The position numbers and the translations under genes were made by a program. The notes beneath the pieces are model-generated. The model made no database searches and was not told the origin of the DNA. It saw only the letters and a program-made list of their open reading frames with translations. From assembly GCF_009905605.1 (NCBI RefSeq), contig NZ_JAAAKZ010000004.1, forward strand, positions 310,001 to 374,000: 64,000 nt of DNA, read 5' to 3'. The stretch comes from Runella sp. CRIBMP. Lineage in GTDB: Bacteria; Bacteroidota; Bacteroidia; Cytophagales; Spirosomataceae. This document shows positions 52,086 through 60,688 of the stretch, one piece after another. How positions within the stretch are numbered: position 1 is the stretch's first letter; each line of letters starts with the position of its first letter.

Positions 52086-53114
52086 TCAGAGAGAGGCTCT
52101 GACCAGCTTTGCCCCGTCGCACATGGCTTTCAATTTTTGTTTGGTAGCCCAGCGGGCAGTTTGGCTCATACCGCAGTCGGGAGCCACGGCGAGTTTTTCG
52201 GCAGGGACGTAGGGCAACACTTTACGAATACGCTCTGCTACATCTTCGGCAGTTTCGATGTAGTAACTTTTTACGTCAATGACGCCCACGGCAACGTCAA
52301 ATTTCTCGGCGAAGCGCTCTAATAAATGTACATCCGTAAAGTTGAGCACCGTCATTTCGCTGTGGAGTTCGTCCACGTTCATGTCCAAAAAGCTAGGCAA
52401 CATGGGCGCAATGGTTTTCTTACCTACCGACCGACCTTTGTAATTTCCAAAACAAAGGTGCATGGAAAGGCGGGTTTTGCCCACGCCTGGTGCCACGGTG
52501 CGGTTAAAAATATCCACAAAACGCTGGGTATCTTCGCGGTACGCGTAGCAGCTCATGGAAGGTTCATCGACGCAGATTTCTGGTACACCGAGTGCTACTA
52601 GGTCTTCAATTTCTTGGCGAACCAACGGCAAAATAGCCTCTGTCACTTCCCAACGGTCTTTGTACAGCCCTCCCGGATTGAGCCGTCCTGAAAGTGTATA
52701 CGGCCCCGGAATAGACATTTTGATGCGTTGACCTTCGGGGGCTAGGCGTTTCAGTCGCTTGTATTCTTCCACTACTCCTAAGCCTTTGGGAGCGGTCAGT
52801 GGCTCAATGATGCTGTTTTTGCCGCGTTGGTCATGGGCGGGTGGGCCATACTTGCGGGTTTCGGTGCCGTCGTTGACAATCCCTTTGATAAAACCGTAAA
52901 AGGAAAGATTAAAGTCCAAACGTGTTTGTTCACCGTCGGTGATTACGTCAAGCCCTGCGGCTACTTGGTCATGTACGGCCGCAATCACGGCATCGTCAAT
53001 CATTTCGACAATGTCGGCGGGGCCAAATTTATCCAGATTCATACTGGCAAATTCGAGCCAGCCGGGAAAAGGCATCGAGCCTACAACGGTTGTTTTTATG
53101 GGGAGTGGTTGCAT
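52086..53114 (-). CDS. MetE-like cobalamin-independent methyltransferase (catalytic domain only)
   Basis: A 342-residue protein with only the C-terminal, catalytic half of methionine synthase MetE (the full enzyme is about 750 residues). It begins TTVVGSMPFPGWL, typical of stand-alone forms. The zinc ligands can be placed: His and Cys in SMHLCFGNYKGR, Glu in VDELHSEM and Cys in APDCGMSQTARW. The substrate-side block VITDGEQTRLDFN and IPGPYTLSGRL are present. Such proteins transfer methyl groups to thiols; the donor of core-MetE forms is often not methyl-folate-triglutamate and is unknown here. It is monocistronic, with no riboswitch-like sequence in the 144-base gap upstream. Confidence 0.88.
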   Translation of the reverse strand: MQPLPIKTTVVGSMPFPGWLEFASMNLDKFGPADIVEMIDDAVIAAVHDQVAAGLDVITDGEQTRLDFNLSFYGFIKGIVNDGTETRKYGPPAHDQRGKNSIIEPLTAPKGLGVVEEYKRLKRLAPEGQRIKMSIPGPYTLSGRLNPGGLYKDRWEVTEAILPLVRQEIEDLVALGVPEICVDEPSMSCYAYREDTQRFVDIFNRTVAPGVGKTRLSMHLCFGNYKGRSVGKKTIAPMLPSFLDMNVDELHSEMTVLNFTDVHLLERFAEKFDVAVGVIDVKSYYIETAEDVAERIRKVLPYVPAEKLAVAPDCGMSQTARWATKQKLKAMCDGAKLVRASL

Positions 53115-53258
53115 ATTCTTTAGGTGTTTTTAGGATACTGTAATTTCAGCGGGTGGTGATGATGTAAAACCAAAAAATGTAAAAGTCTCTGTGCGGAGGG
53201 TTGCTCACAACCCGACCCTTTAAAACCTGAAATTTTTTTATTCTGCCATTCAATACTG

Positions 53259-53747
53259 CTAATCTAACCATTGGTACATTACATGTGCGTCGGTCAATCC
53301 TAATTCCCTGTGTTGAAAGGCTTTGGGCAATGTTCCTATGATTGTAAAGCCGCATTTTTGCCAAAGGCGGACGGCAACAGTATTGGTGGAAATAACACAA
53401 TTGAACTGCATGGCTTTGAACCCGAGTCTTCGCGCTTCTCCCAACGAAAAACGGCACAACTGCTCTGCAATGCCCTGTCCGCGATAGGCTGGATGAACCA
53501 TATACCCCGCATTTACTACGTGATTTCCCAAGTCGGGCTGATTGGCTTTTAGAAAAAAAGTACCTACAATTTGACCTTTTTTCTCGGCTACGTAGGTGTA
53601 TTTTTCGGGGTCAAACCAGATGTCCATCATTTTTTCTTTGGAAGAATCTGGCGCGTACATGTAGGTATCGCCCGCTCGAATGACAGGTTCTATAATTTCC
53701 CAAACGGCATCTTGGTCATTTATTTCGGCCGGGCGTATGGTTAACAT
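53259..53747 (-). CDS. GNAT-family N-acetyltransferase
   Basis: A 162-residue acetyl-CoA-dependent acetyltransferase. It begins MLTIRPAEINDQDAVWEIIE, the usual beta1-alpha1 of GNAT enzymes, and contains the acetyl-CoA loop VHPAYRGQGIAEQLCRF and the C-terminal AVRLWQKCGFTIIGTLPKAF. The segment MYAPDSSKEKMMDIWFDP is found in a subgroup annotated as phosphinothricin/amino-acid acetyltransferase-like, but substrate is not safe to name. It ends an apparent minus-strand run SDR-ROK-SIS-GNAT with a 16-base gap to the SIS gene. Confidence 0.92.
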   Translation of the reverse strand: MLTIRPAEINDQDAVWEIIEPVIRAGDTYMYAPDSSKEKMMDIWFDPEKYTYVAEKKGQIVGTFFLKANQPDLGNHVVNAGYMVHPAYRGQGIAEQLCRFSLGEARRLGFKAMQFNCVISTNTVAVRLWQKCGFTIIGTLPKAFQHRELGLTDAHVMYQWLD

Positions 53748-53763
53748 TGGTTGAATAAAAATA

Positions 53764-54576
53764 CTATTTAAGTGTTTTATTTTCAGAGATATAGCTAGGT
53801 ATTCCTACTTTCTCGTACATTTTCGCAATGCGGTGAGCGTGCTCGTCATAAGCCCCTTCAAAAAGCTCTACCGCCCGCTGGGTGCCTACCACGGCGGCGG
53901 CGCTGAGTACTTTTGGCGGCTGCCCCGCTTCAGTCAAGAGGCGGGCGGTTTCGGCTTTCAAGCAATTGATGAGCGTTGCACCGCCCACGGTACTTCCTGG
54001 GGCAACGGGCGTATCGAGGTTGGGTACGTAAACCATGGCATCGCCAGCGGGTGCGCCCGTGTCGAGAATTAAATCGGCAAAATCCGTCAATTTCTTACCG
54101 TCGGCGCGTTTGGAAGTACTCGCCGCTGAATGTAGGCTAGTCACCAACGCAACAACTTTGATGCCACGCTGTTGAAAAATTTCAGCCATTTCTACGGGGA
54201 CAATGTTGGTGCCCGAAGAGGAAATAACCAAGGCGGTATCGGTGTCAGAAAGGTCAAAATTGCGTAATATGCGCTCGGCAAATCCAGGTACATTCTCTAA
54301 AAACATGGCTTGTCGCTGTCCGTTAGCCCCTACTACGAGATTATGAAACGTAAGAGAAAGTTCAACAATGGGGTTAAATCCAGCAAATGAACCGTAGCGA
54401 GGCCACATTTCTTCTACCATAATTCGGCTGTGTCCGCTACCAAAAATGTGGACCATCCGCCCCGCCAAAATGGAAGCAGCAAACCATTGCGCAGCCTGTT
54501 CAATTTGAGGTTTTTGCGCTTCAATGGTATCTAATATACCGCGCGATTTATTGATAAAGTCTTGTATTACTGACAT
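53764..54576 (-). CDS. SIS-domain protein (UPF0309-like)
   Basis: The ATG at 54576 gives 270 residues starting MSVIQDFINKSRGILDTIEA, the family start; the longer frame upstream overlaps the ROK gene and lacks coding character. A sugar-isomerase (SIS) domain is evident: VHIFGSGHSRIMVEEMWPRYG, ALVISSSGTNIVPVEMAEIF, and VALVTSLHSAAST. These proteins bind phosphosugars, and the UPF0309 group is thought to act on amino sugar phosphates. It lies 47 bases downstream of a ROK sugar kinase gene, which suggests a small sugar-catabolic set. Exact reaction unknown. Confidence 0.88.
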   Translation of the reverse strand: MSVIQDFINKSRGILDTIEAQKPQIEQAAQWFAASILAGRMVHIFGSGHSRIMVEEMWPRYGSFAGFNPIVELSLTFHNLVVGANGQRQAMFLENVPGFAERILRNFDLSDTDTALVISSSGTNIVPVEMAEIFQQRGIKVVALVTSLHSAASTSKRADGKKLTDFADLILDTGAPAGDAMVYVPNLDTPVAPGSTVGGATLINCLKAETARLLTEAGQPPKVLSAAAVVGTQRAVELFEGAYDEHAHRIAKMYEKVGIPSYISENKTLK

Positions 54577-54623
54577 ATACGATTGTTTTTGTAGAGACGA
54601 AAATTTTGTCTCTTCTTGCTGAT

Positions 54624-55520
54624 TTACAAGGTATTTTTGATTTTTGACATGGCAAAACCTGCGGCTCCGATGGCCCCTGCCATGTCGCCAAACTCGGCCT
54701 GAACGATGGGCGTTTCCTTCCCACCTGGTCGCCATTCATAAAAGTCCATGAATTGTTTAAGGGGTTCAAAAAGGGCATCGTCGGCAAAAGTAATTCCTCC
54801 CGCCAGGACAATCAATTCGGGCGAAAAAGCATTGACCAACGAGCTGAGTGCCACGGCTAATTTTTGGAGGGATGAAAGCCAAACCAGCGAAGCCCAAGCA
54901 TCTCCTTTACGGTATGCTTCTACCAGCTGCCATGTCGATTCAAAACGCCCTTTGGAGCGTTTGGCAACGGAATAATTGCCGATGGCATATTCCAAACTGC
55001 CTGGCATTCCTACAATGCTAACTTCGTCGTCGGTGGCATTGAGCGACAAGTGCCCCAAATGTCCGGCCATTTGACTAAGTCCTTGATACAATTGTCCGTT
55101 GATGAGTAGACCGCCACCTATTCCCGTGCCGAGGGTCAATAAAACGACATTTTTATGCCCTTTCGCCACGCCAAAGGTTGCTTCAGCCATCAATGCCGAA
55201 TGGGCGTCGTTAAGGATGTAACTGGTTTCACCCAAGTAATTGCTCCAAACAAAATTTTCCAGCCCGTTAAGACGATTGGGTAAAAAAGCAATGCATTGAT
55301 TCTGCTCGTCTGGCAGGCCTGGGGCCGACATTCCGATGGCTGCGACCGGTTCTTGCAACCAACTTTTGAGGTAAAGCACCATTTCCAAGACATTTACGCG
55401 CCAAGTAGTGTCGCCATTGTCGTGAGTTGCCACGTAATGTTGTTTCAAAACGGTCCCCTTTTCGTCAATGATGATTCCTTTTACGTTGGTCCCACCAAGA
55501 TCTATTCCGATGATGTACAT
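54624..55520 (-). CDS. ROK-family sugar kinase
   Basis: A 298-residue ROK kinase from the ATG at 55520 (MYIIGIDLGGTNVKGIIID), just beside the stop of the SDR gene at 55523. ATP/phosphate motifs are intact: GIDLGGTNVKG, VVLLTLGTGIGGGLLINGQL, and the catalytic Asp in LNDAHSALMAEA. The consensus Cys-rich zinc site (CxCGxxGCxE) is missing: the segment that should carry it reads GHLSLNATDDEVSIVGMPGS. Many glucokinases depend on that zinc; this one appears to do without. Likely a glucose- or amino-sugar-type kinase, paired with the SIS protein. Confidence 0.9.
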   Translation of the reverse strand: MYIIGIDLGGTNVKGIIIDEKGTVLKQHYVATHDNGDTTWRVNVLEMVLYLKSWLQEPVAAIGMSAPGLPDEQNQCIAFLPNRLNGLENFVWSNYLGETSYILNDAHSALMAEATFGVAKGHKNVVLLTLGTGIGGGLLINGQLYQGLSQMAGHLGHLSLNATDDEVSIVGMPGSLEYAIGNYSVAKRSKGRFESTWQLVEAYRKGDAWASLVWLSSLQKLAVALSSLVNAFSPELIVLAGGITFADDALFEPLKQFMDFYEWRPGGKETPIVQAEFGDMAGAIGAAGFAMSKIKNTL

Positions 55521-55522
55521 AG

Positions 55523-56320
55523 TCAATATTGTCCTTCAGAAATGGACCAGCCGCCGTCGACCGATAAAATTTGTCCCGTAGTAAATGTTGAATAATCGGA
55601 CATGAAATACACCGCAGCTCCGTCTAAATCAGCGGGTTGTCCGTTGCGACCACCGTCCAATGGTTGTTTTGTTTTAACAAAATTGAGGATGACCTCATCT
55701 TTGGACGCGCGCTGACTCATAGGCGTTTCGACCAAAGCTGGGGCCAATACATTGATGCGAATGTTGTTTTGGGCGTAATAGGCCGCAATGGATTGAGAAA
55801 ACCCAATAATGGCCGATTTAGTGGCCGCGTAAGCGTGCGTGACAAAGTATTTGGGGGAAGGGGAGTAGCCCAATACTGAGCCCATATTGAGGATGCTCCC
55901 GCCCGTATTTTGTTTTAAAAACTGACGGATAGCCGCCTGATTGGAAAGCATCAGAGACGTGAGGTTAAGTTCAAATGTTTTGCTCCAACCTTCCAACGAC
56001 AGCTCGTGCAGTGGTCCATCGCCGTATTTGCGCCCGCTGCCGCCGGCTACGTGGTACAATCCTTCGAAGCCACCGTAGGTTTGAATTCCTTTTTGAATGG
56101 CATTGTCGGCCGTGAATGGGTCAATGGCGTTGCCTTGAAGTACTGTTGCTCTTGTGGTTCCCAAGATTTTTTCAGCTTCGGCGCAGCTATCAGGGTTTCT
56201 TCCAACCACCACCACGTTTGCGCCCTGCGCTACAAATGCCTTCGCCGCTGATAATCCCAACCCGGTGGTTCCACCGATGATAATAATTGTTTTATTTTCA
56301 AGCCACTTATCCGAAACCAT
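55523..56320 (-). CDS. SDR-family oxidoreductase
   Basis: A classical short-chain dehydrogenase of 265 residues. The cofactor motif reads IIIIGGTTGLGLSAAKAFVA (TGxxxGxG variant) and the Arg after strand 2 in VVVVGRNPDS points to NADP(H). Catalytic Ser lies in NMGSVLGYSP and Tyr-xxx-Lys in AYAATKSAIIGF. The C-terminus reads TFTTGQILSVDGGWSISEGQ. It is the first gene of the minus-strand SDR-ROK-SIS-GNAT run and faces the plus-strand gene before miaA. Substrate is open; the neighbourhood suggests a sugar or sugar acid. Confidence 0.92.
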   Translation of the reverse strand: MVSDKWLENKTIIIIGGTTGLGLSAAKAFVAQGANVVVVGRNPDSCAEAEKILGTTRATVLQGNAIDPFTADNAIQKGIQTYGGFEGLYHVAGGSGRKYGDGPLHELSLEGWSKTFELNLTSLMLSNQAAIRQFLKQNTGGSILNMGSVLGYSPSPKYFVTHAYAATKSAIIGFSQSIAAYYAQNNIRINVLAPALVETPMSQRASKDEVILNFVKTKQPLDGGRNGQPADLDGAAVYFMSDYSTFTTGQILSVDGGWSISEGQY

Positions 56321-56455
56321 GTTATTTTTGTCATTAATCCCGACTTGTTTTGACCGATTTATAGGGCTGATTTTGGGATAAAAATATCAACTTATTATAA
56401 AAAGTTGAAGAACGTTTTATCTAACGTATGTTCTTGAAAAATTAACCAACTTCCT

Positions 56456-57346
56456 TTGGAATCAACCCCGCCGTTTATCCGTGAAATAGCCGATTTTCTA
56501 CGTACTTTAGCGGAGATAGAAGCCCCCCCCGTTTCGATTGAAATGCCCTTTTCTTACTTTTTTTTCTCTAAGCAACGCCTTATCATTCACTGCATTCCGT
56601 TCAATCAAGGGTTAACGGAAATTTTGCCAGATACCTGCGTAAACGTATCTGATGCGTGGGCTGCCATGGGCATAAAAGTGGTTCATATTTGGGAAGATGT
56701 GTGGCGGACAAAAAATGAAGTCGTGCAGTCAAGATTGAGGTCATTATTCGGGCGTTCGTATCGAATCCCTGCGCGCTTGACGGAAGTGCGCCGAATCGAC
56801 AAGCCGACGTTGGATGCCTTTCTAAAAATCAATCATTTGCAGGTTTCGACCACGGCGAAGTATAAGTACGGCCTTTTTTTACCACATCGTTATTTCAGGG
56901 TATTGGAAAAATGGACTAAAAAACCTGATTTTTCATTTCTCAGGCCTGAACCATCTTCACTTCTTGTTGCGGTGGCATCCTTTAGTGGTGGAAAAAATAT
57001 CCCTAGAAACTCACAAACATACCGTTCTTTTGAGTTGATTCGTTTTGCCAATGTGTTGGATGCAACAGTTGTGGGTGGGTTGGATAAATTGTTAAAAGCG
57101 TTTATCAAAGAAGTGCATCCCGACGACATCATGACCTACGCCGACCGCGATTGGTCCAATGGGCAAAGCTACGAACGACTGGGTTTCGAACGGCTCGGAA
57201 CAACACCCCCTCAGACGTTTTTAGTCAATCCTAATACTTTTGAACGAGAATACGCAACGCCTGAAAGTAAACTTGAAAACGCCGTAAAAGTCTACAACTC
57301 GGGCAATATAAAGTATTTGCTTGACCTCCTAAAGTATCCAAAATGA
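56456..57346 (+). CDS. homing-endonuclease-like N-domain fused to GNAT/Mom-like domain, coupled to miaA
   Basis: A 296-residue protein starting with TTG; no earlier in-frame ATG exists. The first 105 residues resemble the end of Vsr-like phage homing endonucleases, in particular GIKVVHIWEDVWRTKNEVVQ (Ile-Glu-Asp-x-Trp at residues 78-82) and SRLRSLFG. The nuclease Glu-Asn-Gly-type centre I would expect near residue 50 reads instead IIHCIPFNQ, so cutting activity is doubtful. The second half (about 120-265) resembles the GNAT/Mom-like domain that follows it in those proteins: KYKYGLFL, SFELIRFANVLDATVVGGLD, MTYADRDWSNGQSYERLGF. The stop overlaps the miaA ATG. Function unknown; assignment is from memory of motifs. 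Confidence 0.6.
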   Translation: MESTPPFIREIADFLRTLAEIEAPPVSIEMPFSYFFFSKQRLIIHCIPFNQGLTEILPDTCVNVSDAWAAMGIKVVHIWEDVWRTKNEVVQSRLRSLFGRSYRIPARLTEVRRIDKPTLDAFLKINHLQVSTTAKYKYGLFLPHRYFRVLEKWTKKPDFSFLRPEPSSLLVAVASFSGGKNIPRNSQTYRSFELIRFANVLDATVVGGLDKLLKAFIKEVHPDDIMTYADRDWSNGQSYERLGFERLGTTPPQTFLVNPNTFEREYATPESKLENAVKVYNSGNIKYLLDLLKYPK

Positions 57347-58266
57347 AGCCAATTATTGTCATTCTCGGACCCACTGCCTGCGGCAAAACCCACTTGGCAA
57401 CGCAGTTAGCGTATGCGTTGGACGGGGAGATTATCAGCGCCGATTCGCGTCAGGTTTATGAAGGAATGGACATCGGAACAGGAAAGGATTTGAAGGAGTA
57501 TGTGGTTCATAATCAACAGATACCGCACCATTTGATAGACGTCCTAGAGGCGGGAGAAATGTACAATGTTCACCGTTTTCAACAGGATTGTTACGAAGCA
57601 ATTGCGGAGATCGAGGCTAGAAATAGACTGCCTATTATTTGTGGTGGAACAGGGTTGTACATCGAAGCGGTGTTGAAAGAACATCAGTTTACGGCGATAC
57701 CCATTGATGAAGAATTTCGCGAAAAACTTCGGCAATTATCTGACGAAGAATTGCGGGAATATTTTAAAAATACCCCTTCAGAGTACGCCCATTTGGCCGA
57801 TACGTCCACCCGAAAGCGCCTGATTCGGGCCATCGAAATTTCGGTTTTTCTCACCCATCATCCTTTTCCTGCTTCATCCAATACGAAGGGAGTTATTCCT
57901 GAATATTATTTATTTGGACTTTCGCTGCCTGTAGAGGAGCGGCGCGCCCGCATTACCCGACGCCTACACGAACGATTGCAAAATGGAATGATTGATGAAG
58001 TTCAGGGGCTGTTAAAACGGGGTATTTCGGCCGAGCAATTGATTTATTACGGATTGGAATATAAATTTATTACCCAATATCTCCTCGGTTTGTTAGATTA
58101 TGGTACGATGGTTGAGCGATTAAACGTAGCGATTCACCAATTTGCCAAACGTCAGATGACTTTTTTTAGAAAAATGGAGAGGGATGGTTTGCTCATTCAT
58201 TGGTTGGATGCGCATTTGCCCACGGAAGAATTAATAAGAGAGATAAAATCAACGGCAGGATTGTAA
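57343..58266 (+). CDS. miaA: tRNA dimethylallyltransferase
   Basis: MiaA adds a dimethylallyl group to A37 of tRNAs reading UNN codons. The 307-residue protein has the P-loop variant GPTACGKTHLATQLA, the substrate block ISADSRQVYEGMDIGTGKDL, IICGGTGLYIEAVLKE, and the tRNA-recognition region STRKRLIRAIEIS, with the C-terminal QFAKRQMTFFRKM. Its ATG overlaps the stop of the preceding gene (ATGA), so translation of the two is coupled. A lipoprotein hydrolase gene follows after six bases. Normal length for the family. Confidence 0.97.
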   Translation: MKPIIVILGPTACGKTHLATQLAYALDGEIISADSRQVYEGMDIGTGKDLKEYVVHNQQIPHHLIDVLEAGEMYNVHRFQQDCYEAIAEIEARNRLPIICGGTGLYIEAVLKEHQFTAIPIDEEFREKLRQLSDEELREYFKNTPSEYAHLADTSTRKRLIRAIEISVFLTHHPFPASSNTKGVIPEYYLFGLSLPVEERRARITRRLHERLQNGMIDEVQGLLKRGISAEQLIYYGLEYKFITQYLLGLLDYGTMVERLNVAIHQFAKRQMTFFRKMERDGLLIHWLDAHLPTEELIREIKSTAGL

Positions 58267-58272
58267 AAATCT

Positions 58273-59529
58273 ATGAAAAACAACAACGTGAAAAAAACAA
58301 AAACACTTTTTCAATTACTCTGCTTTGTCATGGTGACGATAACGCTTGGCGTTTACAGTTGCCGCGAAACGGAGCCTGAACCACTGACGGCAACTTTGTC
58401 TGATTTGTTTGCCCAAAAACTGGAAGATACGCTTCAAAATAGGGGAGTGGGCTACGCTTTTACGATTTATGAGGGAACGGAATTGAAGGCTGAAGGAAGC
58501 GGTGGGTTTCAATCCCGTATGGCAGACCCCGAAGGGCAAAAGGACTTTACACCCGATACAAAGCTGCACATTGCCAGCATGACCAAGACGATTACGGCAA
58601 TGGCCTTTTTGAAAGCGGCTTCCCAAAAAGGGTTGAAAACCAGCGATTTAATTGCGCCTTATTTGCCTGCTTCCTGGAAGCTAGGAGCGGGGATTGATAA
58701 AATTACTTTTGGTGATTTGTTAACCCATAAAAGCGGAATAAGGGGACTTGGTGGTTCGTGTTTGAACGGCGCTTACGGTGAAAATATATACGCTGGTCTA
58801 AAAAGTTTGATGGCATTGGGAGTAACTTCGCGGGGAAATTATTGCTATCAAAATGCTAATTTTGGGCTGTTTAGGATATTAATTCCCCGTATTTTGGGCT
58901 ATGCTTTTACGGGCAATGACGCCACTGACGATACCCAAACCCAACAGCGCTATTTGGCTTTTTTACAGCAGGAAATTTTTGAAAAAGCGGGAGTTCAAAA
59001 TGCCATCGCGTCTTTTCCCGCCAATAATCCCACGTACACTTACAACTTTCCCCTTACTACTGGCCAAAGAGGCTGGAATCCAGGTAGTTTCGGACCCGTA
59101 CTTGGAGCCTACGGCATGTATCTGACCGCGACCGAAGCGGGTAAAATCTACGCATCGGCGTTGTCGTCGGGGGCCAATGAAGTGCTTACACCCTCCTTGG
59201 CTGACACACTGATAGTGAAGAACTTAGGTTGTTATAAAGCCACCTCAAACCTTGGTACGATGGTTTATCATGATGGTTGGTGGTACGAAATGCTCACTCC
59301 TGCTGGACGTGGGCTTCGTACTATATGGGTCAAATTTCCCAATAACCTTACCTGTGTGTTGTTTGTCAATGCCCTTCAATACAAAAATAATTCATTACTT
59401 TTTCCGTTTAACGACGGCAATATTGTGGGGTTTGTTTACAACGCCTACGCCAAGGCGTTGCAGGCGCGCGGGGCACGGGTAAGTGCGGAATCTGCATCGC
59501 TTTCGATAGAGCATCCCGAACCCCACTAG
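58273..59529 (+). CDS. serine hydrolase lipoprotein (class C beta-lactamase-like)
   Basis: A 418-residue lipoprotein (lipobox VYSC, signal FQLLCFVMVTITLGVYSC). The catalytic motifs of the class C beta-lactamase/DD-peptidase family are visible: Ser102-x-x-Lys105 in HIASMTKTITAMAFLKA, the Tyr-x-Asn motif in CYQNANFGLF, and a C-terminal HxG-type motif in YHDGWWYEML that replaces KTG. Most relatives are esterases or peptidases rather than antibiotic-resistance enzymes. The gene follows miaA by six bases, so they may be co-transcribed, without an obvious functional link. Substrate unknown. Confidence 0.9.
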   Translation: MKNNNVKKTKTLFQLLCFVMVTITLGVYSCRETEPEPLTATLSDLFAQKLEDTLQNRGVGYAFTIYEGTELKAEGSGGFQSRMADPEGQKDFTPDTKLHIASMTKTITAMAFLKAASQKGLKTSDLIAPYLPASWKLGAGIDKITFGDLLTHKSGIRGLGGSCLNGAYGENIYAGLKSLMALGVTSRGNYCYQNANFGLFRILIPRILGYAFTGNDATDDTQTQQRYLAFLQQEIFEKAGVQNAIASFPANNPTYTYNFPLTTGQRGWNPGSFGPVLGAYGMYLTATEAGKIYASALSSGANEVLTPSLADTLIVKNLGCYKATSNLGTMVYHDGWWYEMLTPAGRGLRTIWVKFPNNLTCVLFVNALQYKNNSLLFPFNDGNIVGFVYNAYAKALQARGARVSAESASLSIEHPEPH

Positions 59530-59647
59530 GCTGTTTAAGAAGATTGTCGATTTTAAAGTTTGGGAACTTTTGCCAGGGGCAAAATGGTTTCTTCACTAAA
59601 TACAATCATTCACTAATCGTACCGGCGACCCGGTCATCAATAATAAA

Positions 59648-59983
59648 ATGGGAAAGGCAGTCGAAATTACAGACGCAAACTTTGGCGACTTGGTCGCAGG
59701 TTCAGATAAACCAGTTTTGGTAGATTTTTGGGCAGAATGGTGCGGACCTTGCCGCATGGTGGGCCCCGTAGTAGAAAAACTCGCAGAAGCTTATGAAGGA
59801 CAGGCAGTTATCGGAAAAGTAGATGTGGATATGAACCCCGAAACAGCCATGAAATTTGGTATTCGCAGCATTCCAACTTTGTTGTTTTTCAAAAATGGAG
59901 AGGTCGTAGACCGTGTAGTAGGCGCAGTACCACAAGTAGTATTGGAAGACAAATTGAAAGCTCAGTTGCCAGTAACGGCCTAA
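59648..59983 (+). CDS. trxA: thioredoxin
   Basis: A 111-residue cytoplasmic thioredoxin, the general thiol-disulfide reductant. The active site is WCGPC within VLVDFWAEWCGPCRMVGPVV, and the conserved cis-Pro loop is GIRSIPTLLFFKNGEVVDRV. It has no signal peptide. It is monocistronic, preceded by a 118-base gap and followed by a symmetric terminator shared with the convergent rplY gene. Confidence 0.97.
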   Translation: MGKAVEITDANFGDLVAGSDKPVLVDFWAEWCGPCRMVGPVVEKLAEAYEGQAVIGKVDVDMNPETAMKFGIRSIPTLLFFKNGEVVDRVVGAVPQVVLEDKLKAQLPVTA

Positions 59984-60013
59984 TTTGCAGCCTAAAATTC
60001 TGGTATATAAAAG

Positions 60014-60040
60014 AGAAGCCCCGCAATTTGCGGGGCTTCT
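60014..60040. terminator. bidirectional terminator between trxA and rplY
   Basis: AGAAGCCCCGCAA and TTGCGGGGCTTCT are perfectly complementary 13-base arms around a single T. It lies between the convergent stops of trxA and rplY; T-rich sequence follows on the minus strand (CTTTTATATA), less so on the plus strand. Confidence 0.8.
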
Positions 60041-60068
60041 TGTCTATTAGCCATTATATGGGGAAAGC

Positions 60069-60632
60069 TTACTTCAACGTACCGCGCAATGCACGTGGGA
60101 TTTCAACGCCCGCGATTGGTAGCGAAGCATTGTTTACGATTTTAAACCCTTCTACTTTTAAGTGACCTACTTTTACTGATTTACCTAAATCAAGATCACC
60201 TACGGGTACGTCAACGAAATCAGGGATGTTTTTTGCCAACCCGATTACTTTGATTTTACGCAGTTTCTGTACCAATTTACCACCTTTGGTTACCCCAATG
60301 GCAGTTCCTGTAAAACGTACAGGTACTTCAATTTTGATTTCTTTTTCATCGTCAATGGCCAAAAAGTCGGCGTGGAGGATGATGTCACTCACTGGGTGAT
60401 ACTGTACATCCTGCAAAATTCCGTAATGAATTTCACCTTCGATGTTTAACGTCACTTTGTAAACGTTAGGAGAGAAAAGAAGTTCACGGAAGAGGTACAT
60501 AGGTGCCGCAAAGTGCACTTGTTCCGTTCCACCGTACAATACACATGGAACCATTGCCTGAAGGCGTAGTTCGCGTGCTTCTTTCTTGCCGAGATTCGCT
60601 CTTTTAAACCCTACAATCTCTGTACTTTTCAT
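60069..60632 (-). CDS. rplY: 50S ribosomal protein bL25 (CTC form)
   Basis: A 187-residue bL25 of the long CTC type with the 5S-rRNA-binding N-terminal domain and the C-terminal TL5-like beta domain. Landmarks: EIVGFKRANLGKKEARELRL, VPCVLYGGTEQVHF, GILQDVQYHPVSDIILHADF and the C-terminal FVDVPVGDLDLGKSVKVGHL. It binds 5S rRNA in the large subunit. It lies 56 bases downstream of prs on the same strand, a very common gene pair in bacteria. Confidence 0.96.
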   Translation of the reverse strand: MKSTEIVGFKRANLGKKEARELRLQAMVPCVLYGGTEQVHFAAPMYLFRELLFSPNVYKVTLNIEGEIHYGILQDVQYHPVSDIILHADFLAIDDEKEIKIEVPVRFTGTAIGVTKGGKLVQKLRKIKVIGLAKNIPDFVDVPVGDLDLGKSVKVGHLKVEGFKIVNNASLPIAGVEIPRALRGTLK

Positions 60633-60688
60633 AATTTTTGTATTTAAAATAGTTTGAAAATAGCTAATGAATCACTCATTAACCCCTG

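Noticed and set aside
53198-53213. GGGTTG-CTCA-CAACCC stem-loop downstream of the GNAT gene
   Set aside because: Only six base pairs and no T-run on either strand; too weak to call a terminator.
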